Positions 8,301 through 16,096 of a DNA stretch of 47,601 nucleotides are shown one piece after another (within the stretch, counting starts at the first letter, position 1; each line of letters opens with the position of its first letter). The position numbers and the translations under genes were made by a program. The stretch comes from an uncultured Eubacteriales bacterium (lineage in GTDB: Bacteria > Bacillota > Clostridia > Oscillospirales > Acutalibacteraceae), in contig CAKUBN010000014.1 of NCBI GenBank assembly GCA_934643185.1, positions 1 to 47,601 of the forward strand, given 5' to 3'. The notes beneath the pieces are model-generated. The model was not told the DNA's origin. It worked only from the letters and a program-made list of their open reading frames with translations, and made no database searches.

Positions 8301-8337
8301 AAAAGAGCGTGCAGATGAAAGTTTGCACGCTCTTTTT
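8301..8337. terminator. bidirectional terminator between pduL and the Nudix gene
   Basis: AAAAGAGCGTGCA pairs with TGCACGCTCTTTT, with T runs on both strands, between convergent genes. Confidence 0.88.
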
Positions 8338-8338
8338 G

Positions 8339-8746
8339 TTATGCTTTGCAATATTCTCTGTATTTCCTCAGCACATCTTTATCGTTTTCAAACGTGATGT
8401 GCGCCGCAGCTTCTTCTGCCGGTACCCAGCAGAGTTCGGTGACTTCCTCTACCTGCCGGTGTGCTTCGCCGCCGATGTATTCGGCTGCAAAGTAGATGAC
8501 ATCTTTCATGACGTCCGGCTTCGGGGAGTAAGTGACGACAGCGCGAAAGCCGGTATCAAGCGTGACTGTAAGGCCGGTCTCCTCGCGGATCTCGCGCAAG
8601 GCGGTCTCGCTTTCGGTCTCATTACCCTCCATATGGCCTTTCGGAAATGCCCAATGACCGCCGTTTACATGGCGGATGAGCAGAATTTCACGTCCGTTTT
8701 CGGTTTGCCGCGCAATGACCGCGCCGCATGAAATTTCTTTTTTCAA
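8339..8746 (-). CDS. Nudix hydrolase
   Basis: Hydrolyses nucleoside diphosphates linked to another moiety; substrate unknown, with MutT or Ap4A-type enzymes closest in appearance. The 135 residues carry a complete Nudix box from G37 to L59 (G-x5-E-x7-REIREETG). The start chosen is TTG at 8746, because AAGGAGGT at 8760-8753 lies exactly 6 bases upstream. A longer frame from a TTG at 8764 would place that Shine-Dalgarno sequence inside the coding region. It lies in the same direction as galM/glk but comes after a hairpin, so it is probably a separate unit. Confidence 0.9.
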   Translation of the reverse strand: MKKEISCGAVIARQTENGREILLIRHVNGGHWAFPKGHMEGNETESETALREIREETGLTVTLDTGFRAVVTYSPKPDVMKDVIYFAAEYIGGEAHRQVEEVTELCWVPAEEAAAHITFENDKDVLRKYREYCKA

Positions 8747-8798
8747 AAAATGACCTCCTTGCAATTTGCCGCGGAAAACCGCAGGCGATGAAATCGGA

Positions 8799-8821
8799 AA
8801 GGGCCGCCCTGCGGCAGCCCT
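8799..8821 (-). terminator. terminator after galM
   Basis: Minus-strand stem GGGCTGCC/GGCGGCCC with a short GCAG loop, followed by only TTT. It is GC-rich with a weak U tract, so read-through into the Nudix gene is possible. Confidence 0.55.
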
Positions 8822-8827
8822 CCCACA

Positions 8828-9874
8828 TTATTTCACAGTGAATTTATAGATTGTTTTGGACTCGAACGGTTTCTCCGGCGTGACATAGCGGAACGGGAAG
8901 TTCTCGTGATGCACGGAATCCGGGTAGAACTGTGTCTCAAGGCACAGTGCCCCGTGGGGGACCATGTCGCTGCCGTCTTTGTTCTTCAGGCCGGAAGTGC
9001 GATTGAACGTATACAGCTGCACGCCGGGCATATCGGAATAGACGGTCATTTCGCGGCCGGTTTCCGGCTCGTAGGCTACTGCAATCTCGCGCATGCCCTC
9101 GCCGTCCACACAGAAGTTGTGGTCGAAACCGCCGCAGAGCTGGATGAGGTGGTCATCCGCGAACATATCCTGCCCGAGCGGCTTTGCAGCCGTGAAATCG
9201 AGCGGCGTGCCTTTTACGGGCAGCAATTCGCCGGTGGGAATGAGGTCGTCTGTGACCGCCGTTGCCTCAGACGCGTGAATCGTCACAAGCGTGGAAAGCA
9301 CGTCCTTGGAGCCGTCGGCCTTCAGGTTGAAGAACGAGTGGTTCGTCGGGTTGAACACTGTCTTACGGTCGGTCTTGCCGCGGTAGGTAATCTCCACGGC
9401 GTTGTCAGCCGTCAAAGTGTACTGCACTTCAACGGTCAGTGTGCCGGGGTAATTTTCGTCGCCGTCCGGGCTGACATGTGTGAACGTGACAGACGGTTCA
9501 TCGCCGTCGTTCGACTCTTTCACATCAAACAGTACTTGATGGTAGCCTTTTGTGCCGCCGTGCAGCGTGTTTGCGCCGTCGTTTTGATCGAGTGCATACG
9601 TTACGCCGTCAATGGTGAGCGTTGCGCCGCCGATGCGGTTTGCGTAGCGGCCGACAAACGTGCCCTGAAAGTCGGAGCCAAAGTATTCCTCGAGCGTGGC
9701 GTGGCCAAGCACGACATCGCCGAGCTTACCGGACTTGTCCGGTGTTAAAAGCTGTAAAATGCGGCAACCGTAGTTTGTGAGCACAAGCGTCACGCCTGAC
9801 GCGTTTTTCAGCGTATAAGCGTTAGCCGTTTTCCCGCAGGGGAACGTGCCGAACACGGATTTTGTAAGAGACAT
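8828..9874 (-). CDS. galM: aldose 1-epimerase (mutarotase)
   Basis: Interconverts alpha and beta anomers of glucose, galactose and related aldoses, feeding sugar kinases. The 348 residues have H105 in NTLHGG, H179 in NPTNHSFFNL (the general acid) and E313 in CLETQFYPDS (the general base), and the family signature FVGRYANRI near 73-81. No signal peptide, so cytoplasmic. The ATG lies 8 bases after the glucokinase stop, and its Shine-Dalgarno GGAGG is within the glucokinase 3' end, so the two are translated as an operon. The pair would take free hexose from glycosidases such as the nearby beta-mannosidase into glycolysis. Confidence 0.95.
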   Translation of the reverse strand: MSLTKSVFGTFPCGKTANAYTLKNASGVTLVLTNYGCRILQLLTPDKSGKLGDVVLGHATLEEYFGSDFQGTFVGRYANRIGGATLTIDGVTYALDQNDGANTLHGGTKGYHQVLFDVKESNDGDEPSVTFTHVSPDGDENYPGTLTVEVQYTLTADNAVEITYRGKTDRKTVFNPTNHSFFNLKADGSKDVLSTLVTIHASEATAVTDDLIPTGELLPVKGTPLDFTAAKPLGQDMFADDHLIQLCGGFDHNFCVDGEGMREIAVAYEPETGREMTVYSDMPGVQLYTFNRTSGLKNKDGSDMVPHGALCLETQFYPDSVHHENFPFRYVTPEKPFESKTIYKFTVK

Positions 9875-9882
9875 GGGAAAAA

Positions 9883-10845
9883 TCAGTCCTCCTGCTTACC
9901 GAGCAGTGCAGCGCCGATGATGCCGGCGTCGTTGCCGAGCTGCGCCTTGCAGACCTTCGTCTTCTTCGTGGAGTTCATAGCATACTGCTCTCTATCGATG
10001 AATGCTCTGACCGGAGCGAGAAGCGTTTCACCCTCGTTGCAGATACCGCCGCCGATGCAGAGGATAGCCGGCTGGAAGATGTTGATCATATCGGTGAGGC
10101 CGACGGAGAGGTACTTGATGTACTCGTCAACAACAGCCTTGCCGACCGGGTCGCCTGCGCGCATAGCGTCAAATGCGGTTCTGCCGTTAACCTTGGACTC
10201 GTCGCCGTCAACAATTGTCCAGATCGGAGAGTCCTTCGGGGCATCTTTCATGTGCTCTTTTGTGGTTTTGATGAGACCCGTTGCGGAAGCATAGGTCTCC
10301 CAGCAACCGTGTCTGCCGCAAGTGCAGGGACGACCGTCAACAACGATGACGGTGTGGCCAATCTCGCCGCCGGCAAAGTTGCTGCCGGAGTAGACCTTGC
10401 CGTTGATGATAATGCCGCCGCCGACGCCTGTGCCAAGTGTGATAGCCAGTGCATTGTCTGCGCCAGCAAGAGCGCCTGCCTGATATTCGCCGTAAGCTGC
10501 TGCGTTAGCGTCATTCTCCAGAATGACGAGCTTGCCGTTTGTGCGCTCTGCCATCATGTCGCGGAGCTTGAAGTTCTTGAAATAGAGGTTGTTAGCAAAT
10601 TCGATGATGCCGGTAGCACGGTTAACGGTGCCCGGGCAGCCGATGCCAATCCACGGTACATCGTCGAGGGTCAAGCCGGCCTTTGCAAGTGCATCGTTGC
10701 ATACAGCGAGAATCGCATCGCAGAATGCGTCTTCCGAGCACGGAACGGGCGTCGGATGGGAAGCCTTTGCGATGATCGCGTTGTTTTCGTCTACGATACC
10801 GACGGCAATGTTTGTGCCGCCTACGTCAACACCAAGATAGTACAT
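9883..10845 (-). CDS. glk: ROK-family glucokinase
   Basis: Phosphorylates glucose (possibly mannose) with ATP to hexose 6-phosphate. The 320 residues start with the phosphate-binding DVGGTN (7-12). The catalytic Asp is D112 in ENDANAAA, the sugar-binding segment is EIGH (161-164), and the ROK zinc site is CTCGRHGC with C174, C176 and C181 plus H164. There is no N-terminal helix-turn-helix, so it is an enzyme rather than a ROK repressor. AAGGAG lies 8 bases before the ATG. It is the first gene of the glk-galM operon. Sugar specificity cannot be settled from sequence. Confidence 0.94.
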   Translation of the reverse strand: MYYLGVDVGGTNIAVGIVDENNAIIAKASHPTPVPCSEDAFCDAILAVCNDALAKAGLTLDDVPWIGIGCPGTVNRATGIIEFANNLYFKNFKLRDMMAERTNGKLVILENDANAAAYGEYQAGALAGADNALAITLGTGVGGGIIINGKVYSGSNFAGGEIGHTVIVVDGRPCTCGRHGCWETYASATGLIKTTKEHMKDAPKDSPIWTIVDGDESKVNGRTAFDAMRAGDPVGKAVVDEYIKYLSVGLTDMINIFQPAILCIGGGICNEGETLLAPVRAFIDREQYAMNSTKKTKVCKAQLGNDAGIIGAALLGKQED

Positions 10846-10904
10846 AATACGAACTCCTTATAGATGGAATATTCCGGCACGCCTTGCGCCCGGTCTTTTA
10901 TCAT

Positions 10905-10934
10905 AGTATACAATATAAAGCGCATGTTTGTAAA
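10905..10934 (-). promoter_or_regulatory. promoter of glk-galM
   Basis: On the minus strand, -35 TTTACA (10934-10929), 18-base spacer, -10 TATACT (10910-10905). It predicts a leader of about 55 bases. Confidence 0.7.
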
Positions 10935-11045
10935 TGCAAAAAGTTGAAAAATTTGCGATTTTTGTGAAATCAGCCTTTTGTGGGCAATGGAAGGAGCGTG
11001 AAAGCGCAGAATTCGGGCTTACGTGTACGTTTTTCGATTCGCCTA

Positions 11046-11073
11046 TTGACATTTGATTTTACGGATATATATT
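11046..11073 (+). promoter_or_regulatory. promoter of the TetR regulator
   Basis: Consensus -35 TTGACA (11046-11051), 16-base spacer, -10 TATATT (11068-11073). The operator palindrome begins at its last base. Confidence 0.78.
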
Positions 11074-11091
11074 TCATAACGACGTTATGAA
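11073..11091. promoter_or_regulatory. TetR operator: perfect 19-bp palindrome
   Basis: TTCATAACGACGTTATGAA has two perfect 8-base arms around GAC. Placed between the -10 and the start codon, it would block transcription when bound. It also covers the upstream ATG at 11087, another reason to prefer the start at 11105. Confidence 0.82.
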
Positions 11092-11104
11092 TGGAGCAAA
11101 CAAG

Positions 11105-11731
11105 ATGGCAAAGCAGATCGAAGGCGTAGCAGAGCGCATATTGGCGTGTGCAAAGCAGGAGTTTTTGGATAAGGGATATCAGGAAGCTTCCCTGCGCACC
11201 ATTGCGGCGGCAGCCGGCACGAGCACGAATTCCATATACGTGCGCTTCGGCGACAAAGAGGGCCTTTTTTCCGCCATTGTGGAGCCGGCGCTGAACGAAA
11301 TGATCGAGCGCTTTTTGCTCATTCAGGAGGAATTCACACACATGGACAGCGCGGCGCAGGATGCCCACATGGCGGAATATGCCGACGGCGGCACAGCGGA
11401 AATGGTGGCGTACATGTACGACCACTTGGATGCGTTCCGTTTGCTGCTGGATTCTTCCTACGGCACGCGGTTTCATCGTTTTATCGATGAGCTTGTCCGC
11501 ATAGAGGTGGAATATACGTATAAATATATGGAAGCGACGGGCTACCCCACGCATACAGGTGACGCCATGACAGAAAAGCTTCTGCACATTGTGACGACCT
11601 CGCGCTTTGAGAGCCTTTTTGAGGTCATCCGCCACGGCATGAGCCGCGAGGAGGCCATGCAGTACATTGAGCTTTTGAGCAAATACCATCGCACCGGGTT
11701 CTACGCAATCTTCACGCCGGATAAATTGTAA
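11105..11731 (+). CDS. TetR-family transcriptional regulator
   Basis: A probable repressor of its own gene and of the ABC exporter behind it. The 208 residues have the TetR helix-turn-helix at about 8-52 (AERILACAKQEFLDKGY, then LRTIAAAAGTSTNSIYVRFGDKEGLF). A variable ligand/dimer domain follows, which I do not recognise. The start is ATG 11105, because GGAG at 11093-11096 lies 8 bases before it. The earlier ATG at 11087 has no Shine-Dalgarno sequence and sits in the operator. A weak terminator separates it from the ABC genes, so they may be read through from this promoter. Confidence 0.9.
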   Translation: MAKQIEGVAERILACAKQEFLDKGYQEASLRTIAAAAGTSTNSIYVRFGDKEGLFSAIVEPALNEMIERFLLIQEEFTHMDSAAQDAHMAEYADGGTAEMVAYMYDHLDAFRLLLDSSYGTRFHRFIDELVRIEVEYTYKYMEATGYPTHTGDAMTEKLLHIVTTSRFESLFEVIRHGMSREEAMQYIELLSKYHRTGFYAIFTPDKL

Positions 11732-11742
11732 TTTCGGAAAAC

Positions 11743-11772
11743 AGGCTGTTGTTTATTTGCGGCAGCCTTTTC
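11743..11772 (+). terminator. weak terminator or attenuator before the ABC genes
   Basis: AGGCTG pairs with CAGCCT across an AT-rich loop, followed by TTTT. It is short, so read-through from the TetR gene is likely. Confidence 0.5.
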
Positions 11773-11818
11773 ATAAAAGCGGCGGTTAGCCGATACTAAT
11801 TCACAGGAGGTATCTCAG

Positions 11819-13561
11819 ATGAAAGAACAAAGCCCCGTAGGGCGGATCTGGGAGCTGGGTGAGCAGGAGCACGGCAAGCTCATCACAGCCGTTATTCTTG
11901 CCGTGGTCGGCGTTGCGTGCGGCATGGTGCCGTACTTTGCAGCGGCGAAGATCATCGTTTTACTGATAGCCGGGGAAAGGGCGACGGCAGCGTACATACC
12001 GTGGCTTATTGCGGCGCTTGCGGGCTTTTTGATCCGCACCGTGCTGTATAACGGCGCGCTGTCCATTTCGCACAAGGCGACATTCGGCATTTTGAAGACG
12101 ATCCGCCAAAAGCTGCTCGCAAAGCTGCCGCGTCTGCCGCTTGGCACCGTGATGGACACCTCAAGCGGTAAATTCAAGGAGACCATCGTAGACCAGGTGG
12201 ACAGCATGGAAACGACCTTGGCACACCTGTTCCCGGAAATGACGGCGAACATCGTCGCGCCGGTGCTGACGGTCCTTTACCTGTTTATCCTCGATTGGCG
12301 CTTGGCGCTGCTTTCGCTTGCGGTGTTCCCGGTGGCGTTTATCTTTATGATGAGCGTGATGGGCGGCTACGCAAAGGATTACGAGGGCGCGGTGAAGGCG
12401 ACGACTGAAATGAGCAGCTCGATGATCGAGTACATCAACGGCATTGAAGTCATCAAGGCGTTCAACCAGGGCAAGCAGTCCTACACAAAGCTTATCGATA
12501 AGGTGCGCGCGAACGCACAGTATTATTTCGACTGGATGAAGCGCAGCCAGCTTGGCATGTCCATGGCGTATGCGTTTTTCCCGGCACAGATGCTGACGAT
12601 TTTGCCGTTCGGCTGGCTGTTCTACACGCACGGCTCGCTCTCCGTAGAGACATTCGTGACGGTCATCATTTTGTCGCTCGGCATGGCGGCGCCAATCGTT
12701 GCAGCGTTCAACTTTGTTGATACACTGGCACAGGTGGGCACGACGGTTTCGCAGGTGGATGACATCTTGAAAGCTGAGGAACAGCAGCACGGCACGGAGA
12801 AGGTCACATTCCATGACCACAATATTGAAGTGAAGAACGTCAGCTTCGGCTACCACGATGACAAAGAGATTCTGCACGGGGTTTCGCTGCATATTCCGCA
12901 AAACGGCATGACGGCGCTTGTGGGCCCCTCCGGTTCCGGCAAATCGACGCTCGCAAAGCTCGTTGCGGGCTTCTGGGACGTGAAGAACGGGTCGATCACG
13001 ATGGGTGGACACGATTTGAAGGACATTCCGCTTGCAGAGCTGTACGACCAGATTGCCTACGTTTCGCAGGATAATTACCTCTTTGACGACACCGTGCGTG
13101 AGAATATCCGCATGGGCCGCATGAATGCGACGGATAAAGAGGTGGAAGCGGCTGCGCACACGGCGGGCTGCGACAGCTTTATACATGATCTTGAAAAAGG
13201 GTTTGATACCATGGTCGGCGGGGGCGGCGCACACCTTTCCGGCGGCGAGCGCCAGCGCATTTCCATTGCGCGCGCCATGCTGAAAAACGCGCCGATCGTT
13301 ATTCTGGATGAGGCGACGGCATACATTGACCCGGAAAACGAAGCGGTCATTCAAAAGGCGGTCGCAAAGCTTGTGCAGAACAAGACGGTCATCATCATTG
13401 CGCACCGTTTGTCTACCATCACCGGTGCGGATAACATCGCGGTGGTGAAGGACGGCCGCATTGAGGCCGAGGGCAAGCATGAAGCCCTGTTGAAAGACTG
13501 TGCGCTCTACCGCGAGATGTGGCAGGCGCATATCGGAGCAAAGGATGGTGATACAGAATGA
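11819..13561 (+). CDS. ABC exporter, fused membrane and ATPase domains, subunit 1
   Basis: One half of a probable heterodimeric exporter in the cytoplasmic membrane. The 580 residues hold a six-helix exporter domain (about 20-320) and an ATPase domain (about 335-575). Walker A is GPSGSGKST (about 364-372), the signature LSGGERQR (near 473) and Walker B IVILDEAT (near 495). The Q-loop reads YVSQDN and the switch His is in IAHRLST. AGGAGG lies upstream, and its stop overlaps the next start as ATGA. Both ATP sites look canonical, so an active pair is expected. Substrate unknown: drugs, peptides or siderophore-like cargo are possible. Confidence 0.92.
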   Translation: MKEQSPVGRIWELGEQEHGKLITAVILAVVGVACGMVPYFAAAKIIVLLIAGERATAAYIPWLIAALAGFLIRTVLYNGALSISHKATFGILKTIRQKLLAKLPRLPLGTVMDTSSGKFKETIVDQVDSMETTLAHLFPEMTANIVAPVLTVLYLFILDWRLALLSLAVFPVAFIFMMSVMGGYAKDYEGAVKATTEMSSSMIEYINGIEVIKAFNQGKQSYTKLIDKVRANAQYYFDWMKRSQLGMSMAYAFFPAQMLTILPFGWLFYTHGSLSVETFVTVIILSLGMAAPIVAAFNFVDTLAQVGTTVSQVDDILKAEEQQHGTEKVTFHDHNIEVKNVSFGYHDDKEILHGVSLHIPQNGMTALVGPSGSGKSTLAKLVAGFWDVKNGSITMGGHDLKDIPLAELYDQIAYVSQDNYLFDDTVRENIRMGRMNATDKEVEAAAHTAGCDSFIHDLEKGFDTMVGGGGAHLSGGERQRISIARAMLKNAPIVILDEATAYIDPENEAVIQKAVAKLVQNKTVIIIAHRLSTITGADNIAVVKDGRIEAEGKHEALLKDCALYREMWQAHIGAKDGDTE

Positions 13562-15288
13562 TCGAAGCATTCCGTAAAATTTGGAATTTTGGCGGTAAGG
13601 AAACGAAGAACATCAATAAATCCGTTGCCGTCGGTTTTTTAAACGCCGTTTTGCAGATGTTCCAGGTGGCGGCGATCTATTTTGTGGTGCTCGCGCTGAC
13701 GAGCGGAGAAACCGGCGGCAAGACCGCGTGGCTCGCGCTCATTTTTGAGCTCATCGCGATTTTCGGCGGCGCTGTGACGGCGAGCCGCTCCAAAATGCTG
13801 CAAACGCATGCCGGGTACTTTATGGCGGCAGACCGCCGCATTTCGATTGCGGATAAATTAAAGAGCGTGCCGATGGGCTTTTTCAACGCGAACAGCCTCG
13901 GGCAGATCTCTGGCGTGTGCACAACGGTCATCAGCGGTATTGAAAACATGGTGCCGATGGTGCTTGTAAACATTCTCGGCGGCCTCATCACGACGGCGGT
14001 GTTTGCTGTGCTCGTTTTGGTGTTCGATTGGCGCATTGGGCTCATTTCTCTTGCAGGCATCGTGCTTTATTTGCTGACGGTTTCCGCCATGGAGAAAAAG
14101 TCCGCTATGATTGCGGATGACACGCAGAAATCGCAGACCGCGCTGACCGAGGCCGTGCTCGAAAATATTCAGGGCATGAGCGTTGTGAAGTCCTTTAACC
14201 TCACCGGTAAGGGCGACAAGAAATTGCAGGATGCGCTCGAGTATAACCGCCAAAGCAACCTGAACGTGGAAAAGGTGATGACCCCGTACACGGCGCTGCA
14301 GGAAGCGGTATTGCAGATCGCAAGCGTGTGCATGATGCTGGCGGCGATCCTCTTCTGGATCAACGGCACGATGACGCTGCCGAACGCGCTGATGGTGCTT
14401 GTGATGTCGTTCCTTATTTTCAACCAGATCAAGGCGTTCGGCATGGGTGTTTCCATGCTGCGCATGACGGCGGCCGCCATTGACCGTACGGTGCAGACCG
14501 AGGACATGCCGCGTATGGACGAAAACGGCAAGGCCATCGCGCCCGAAAAGCACGATATCGTCTTTGACCACGTGCGTTTCTCCTACGAGCACAAGCCCAT
14601 TTTGCAGGACATTTCCGTGACACTGCCGGATAAGACCACGACGGCGGTCATCGGCCCCTCCGGCAGCGGCAAGACGACGTTCTGCAACATGATCGCGCGC
14701 TTCTGGGACGTAGATCAGGGCAGCGTAAAAATCGGCGGGCACGATGTGCGCGATTATACGCTCGAATCGCTCATGAACCAGATCAGCGTCGTGTTCCAGG
14801 ATGTTTACCTCTTTGCGGATACGATTGAAAACAACATCAAGTTCGGCAGCCCGAACGCCACGCACGAGCAGGTCGCTGCCGCAGCGAAAGCGGCGTGCTG
14901 CGATGATTTCATCGAGTCGCTCCCGGACGGGTACAATACGGTCATCGGTGAGGGCGGCGCAAGCCTTTCCGGCGGCGAAAAGCAGCGCATTTCCATTGCG
15001 CGCGCCATGCTGAAAAACGCGCCGATCGTCATTTTGGATGAAGCGACCGCAAATGTGGACCCGGAAAATGAAGACCGCCTGCAGAAGGCTATTGAAGCGC
15101 TGACGCGCAACAAGACCATTATCATGATCGCGCACAGACTGAAGACCGTGCGCCACGCCGACCAGATCCTCGTTATCGACCACGGCCGCATTGTGCAGCA
15201 GGGCAAGCACGAGGAGCTCATCGGGCAGCCCGGCATCTACGCCGATTTCGTCGGCGGCAAGAAGGAGACCGTCGGCTGGAAGCTGTAA
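13558..15288 (+). CDS. ABC exporter, fused membrane and ATPase domains, subunit 2
   Basis: Partner of the preceding subunit, translationally coupled through a 4-base ATGA overlap. The 576 residues have six TM helices (about 20-310), then an ATPase domain with Walker A GPSGSGKTT (near 367), signature LSGGEKQR (near 475) and Walker B IVILDEAT (near 497). The Q-loop reads VVFQDVYLF and the switch His is in IAHRLKT. Within the signature to Walker B region, 41 bases are identical to subunit 1 (13259-13299 and 14990-15030), suggesting duplication or gene conversion. The TetR-ABC-ABC layout is common in Clostridia; the cargo is unknown. Confidence 0.92.
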   Translation: MIEAFRKIWNFGGKETKNINKSVAVGFLNAVLQMFQVAAIYFVVLALTSGETGGKTAWLALIFELIAIFGGAVTASRSKMLQTHAGYFMAADRRISIADKLKSVPMGFFNANSLGQISGVCTTVISGIENMVPMVLVNILGGLITTAVFAVLVLVFDWRIGLISLAGIVLYLLTVSAMEKKSAMIADDTQKSQTALTEAVLENIQGMSVVKSFNLTGKGDKKLQDALEYNRQSNLNVEKVMTPYTALQEAVLQIASVCMMLAAILFWINGTMTLPNALMVLVMSFLIFNQIKAFGMGVSMLRMTAAAIDRTVQTEDMPRMDENGKAIAPEKHDIVFDHVRFSYEHKPILQDISVTLPDKTTTAVIGPSGSGKTTFCNMIARFWDVDQGSVKIGGHDVRDYTLESLMNQISVVFQDVYLFADTIENNIKFGSPNATHEQVAAAAKAACCDDFIESLPDGYNTVIGEGGASLSGGEKQRISIARAMLKNAPIVILDEATANVDPENEDRLQKAIEALTRNKTIIMIAHRLKTVRHADQILVIDHGRIVQQGKHEELIGQPGIYADFVGGKKETVGWKL

Positions 15289-15318
15289 GCGAATAAAGCC
15301 GCAAAAATCCGTTCCGAT

Positions 15319-15337
15319 TTTTCAATCCATTTTCAAT
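15319..15337 (+). promoter_or_regulatory. direct-repeat box for an OmpR-type response regulator (copy 1)
   Basis: Two TTTTCAAT copies (15319-15326, 15330-15337) repeat with an 11-base period, about one helical turn, as in PhoB/OmpR-type binding sites. The second ends 9 bases before the -10. The same arrangement recurs at 17407-17425. Confidence 0.72.
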
Positions 15338-15343
15338 AATTTG

Positions 15344-15352
15344 TGCTATAAT
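15344..15352 (+). promoter_or_regulatory. extended -10 promoter of the two-component operon
   Basis: TGC-TATAAT (-10 at 15347-15352) without a good -35; the direct repeat occupies the -35 region. This is typical of an activator-dependent promoter. Confidence 0.7.
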
Positions 15353-15412
15353 ATTTTATTATGAAAATTGTGGGCACTTTTATGGCGCTTCGGTGTCGGA
15401 ACGGAGGTCAAA

Positions 15413-16096
15413 ATGAAGCTTTTACTTGTGGAAGACGAACGGCGCATGGCGCAGGCGCTGTGTGAGATCCTGCGCCAGGAAAACTATGAGGTGGACTGCT
15501 GCTACGACGGGCTTTCCGGCCTGAATGCAGCGGAAAGCGAAATTTACGACGTGATGATCTTAGACGTGATGCTGCCGAAAATGAACGGCTTTGAGATCGC
15601 GCGGAAGCTGCGGCAGGATGGTATCCACACGCCGATTTTGATGCTGACGGCGAAAGCAGAGCTGGACGACAAGGTGACGGGACTGGACAGCGGCGCGGAC
15701 GACTATTTGACAAAGCCGTTCATGACAAAGGAACTACTTGCCCGCCTGCGCGCTTTGCTGCGGCGCAACATCGACACGCCGGATGGCACGCTGAAATTCG
15801 GCGACATTGCGCTCGACAGCAAAACGCTTGAGCTTTCCTGCACGACGACTGGGCAAAGCGTGCGTTTAAGCGAAAAAGAGTGGCACATCTTAGAATACCT
15901 CATCGCGAACCAAAGTCAGATTTTGACGCGCGAGCAGCTTGCCGTGAAGATCTGGGGCTATGAAAGCAACGCGGAGTACAACAACGTGGAGGTCTACATG
16001 TCCTTCACGCGGAAAAAGCTCGCGTTTGTCGGCGCAAAGACCGAGATCAAGGCGGTGCGCGGCGTGGGGTACGAATTGAGGTGCGCCCATGTTTAA
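15413..16096 (+). CDS. OmpR/PhoB-family response regulator
   Basis: A DNA-binding regulator of 227 residues. The receiver domain (1-115) has the acidic pocket E7 D8, the phospho-acceptor D51 in ILDVMLPK, and K in the TKPF motif. The winged-helix domain (about 130-225) has the typical RLSEKEWHILEYL and ending RGVGYEL. The start is ATG 15413, since GGAGG is at 15403-15407; a longer frame from TTG 15368 lacks a Shine-Dalgarno sequence. It overlaps the histidine kinase by 8 bases. The paired TTTTCAAT box at its own promoter, and a matching one before the lipoprotein gene, suggest autoregulation plus control of the lipoprotein. Confidence 0.94.
   Translation: MKLLLVEDERRMAQALCEILRQENYEVDCCYDGLSGLNAAESEIYDVMILDVMLPKMNGFEIARKLRQDGIHTPILMLTAKAELDDKVTGLDSGADDYLTKPFMTKELLARLRALLRRNIDTPDGTLKFGDIALDSKTLELSCTTTGQSVRLSEKEWHILEYLIANQSQILTREQLAVKIWGYESNAEYNNVEVYMSFTRKKLAFVGAKTEIKAVRGVGYELRCAHV

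Noticed and set aside
8747..8764. Longer start (TTG 8764) for the Nudix protein
   Set aside because: It would put AAGGAGGT inside the coding sequence; that site sits ideally for TTG 8746.
12161..13570. Long minus-strand open frame (469 codons) opposite the ABC gene
   Set aside because: His/Arg/Val-rich shadow of a strongly codon-biased gene; no ribosome binding site and the plus-strand protein has full ABC motifs.
15297..15321. Terminator after the ABC genes (AAAATC/GATTTT)
   Set aside because: Only six AT-rich pairs; too weak to call, and it runs into the response-regulator box.
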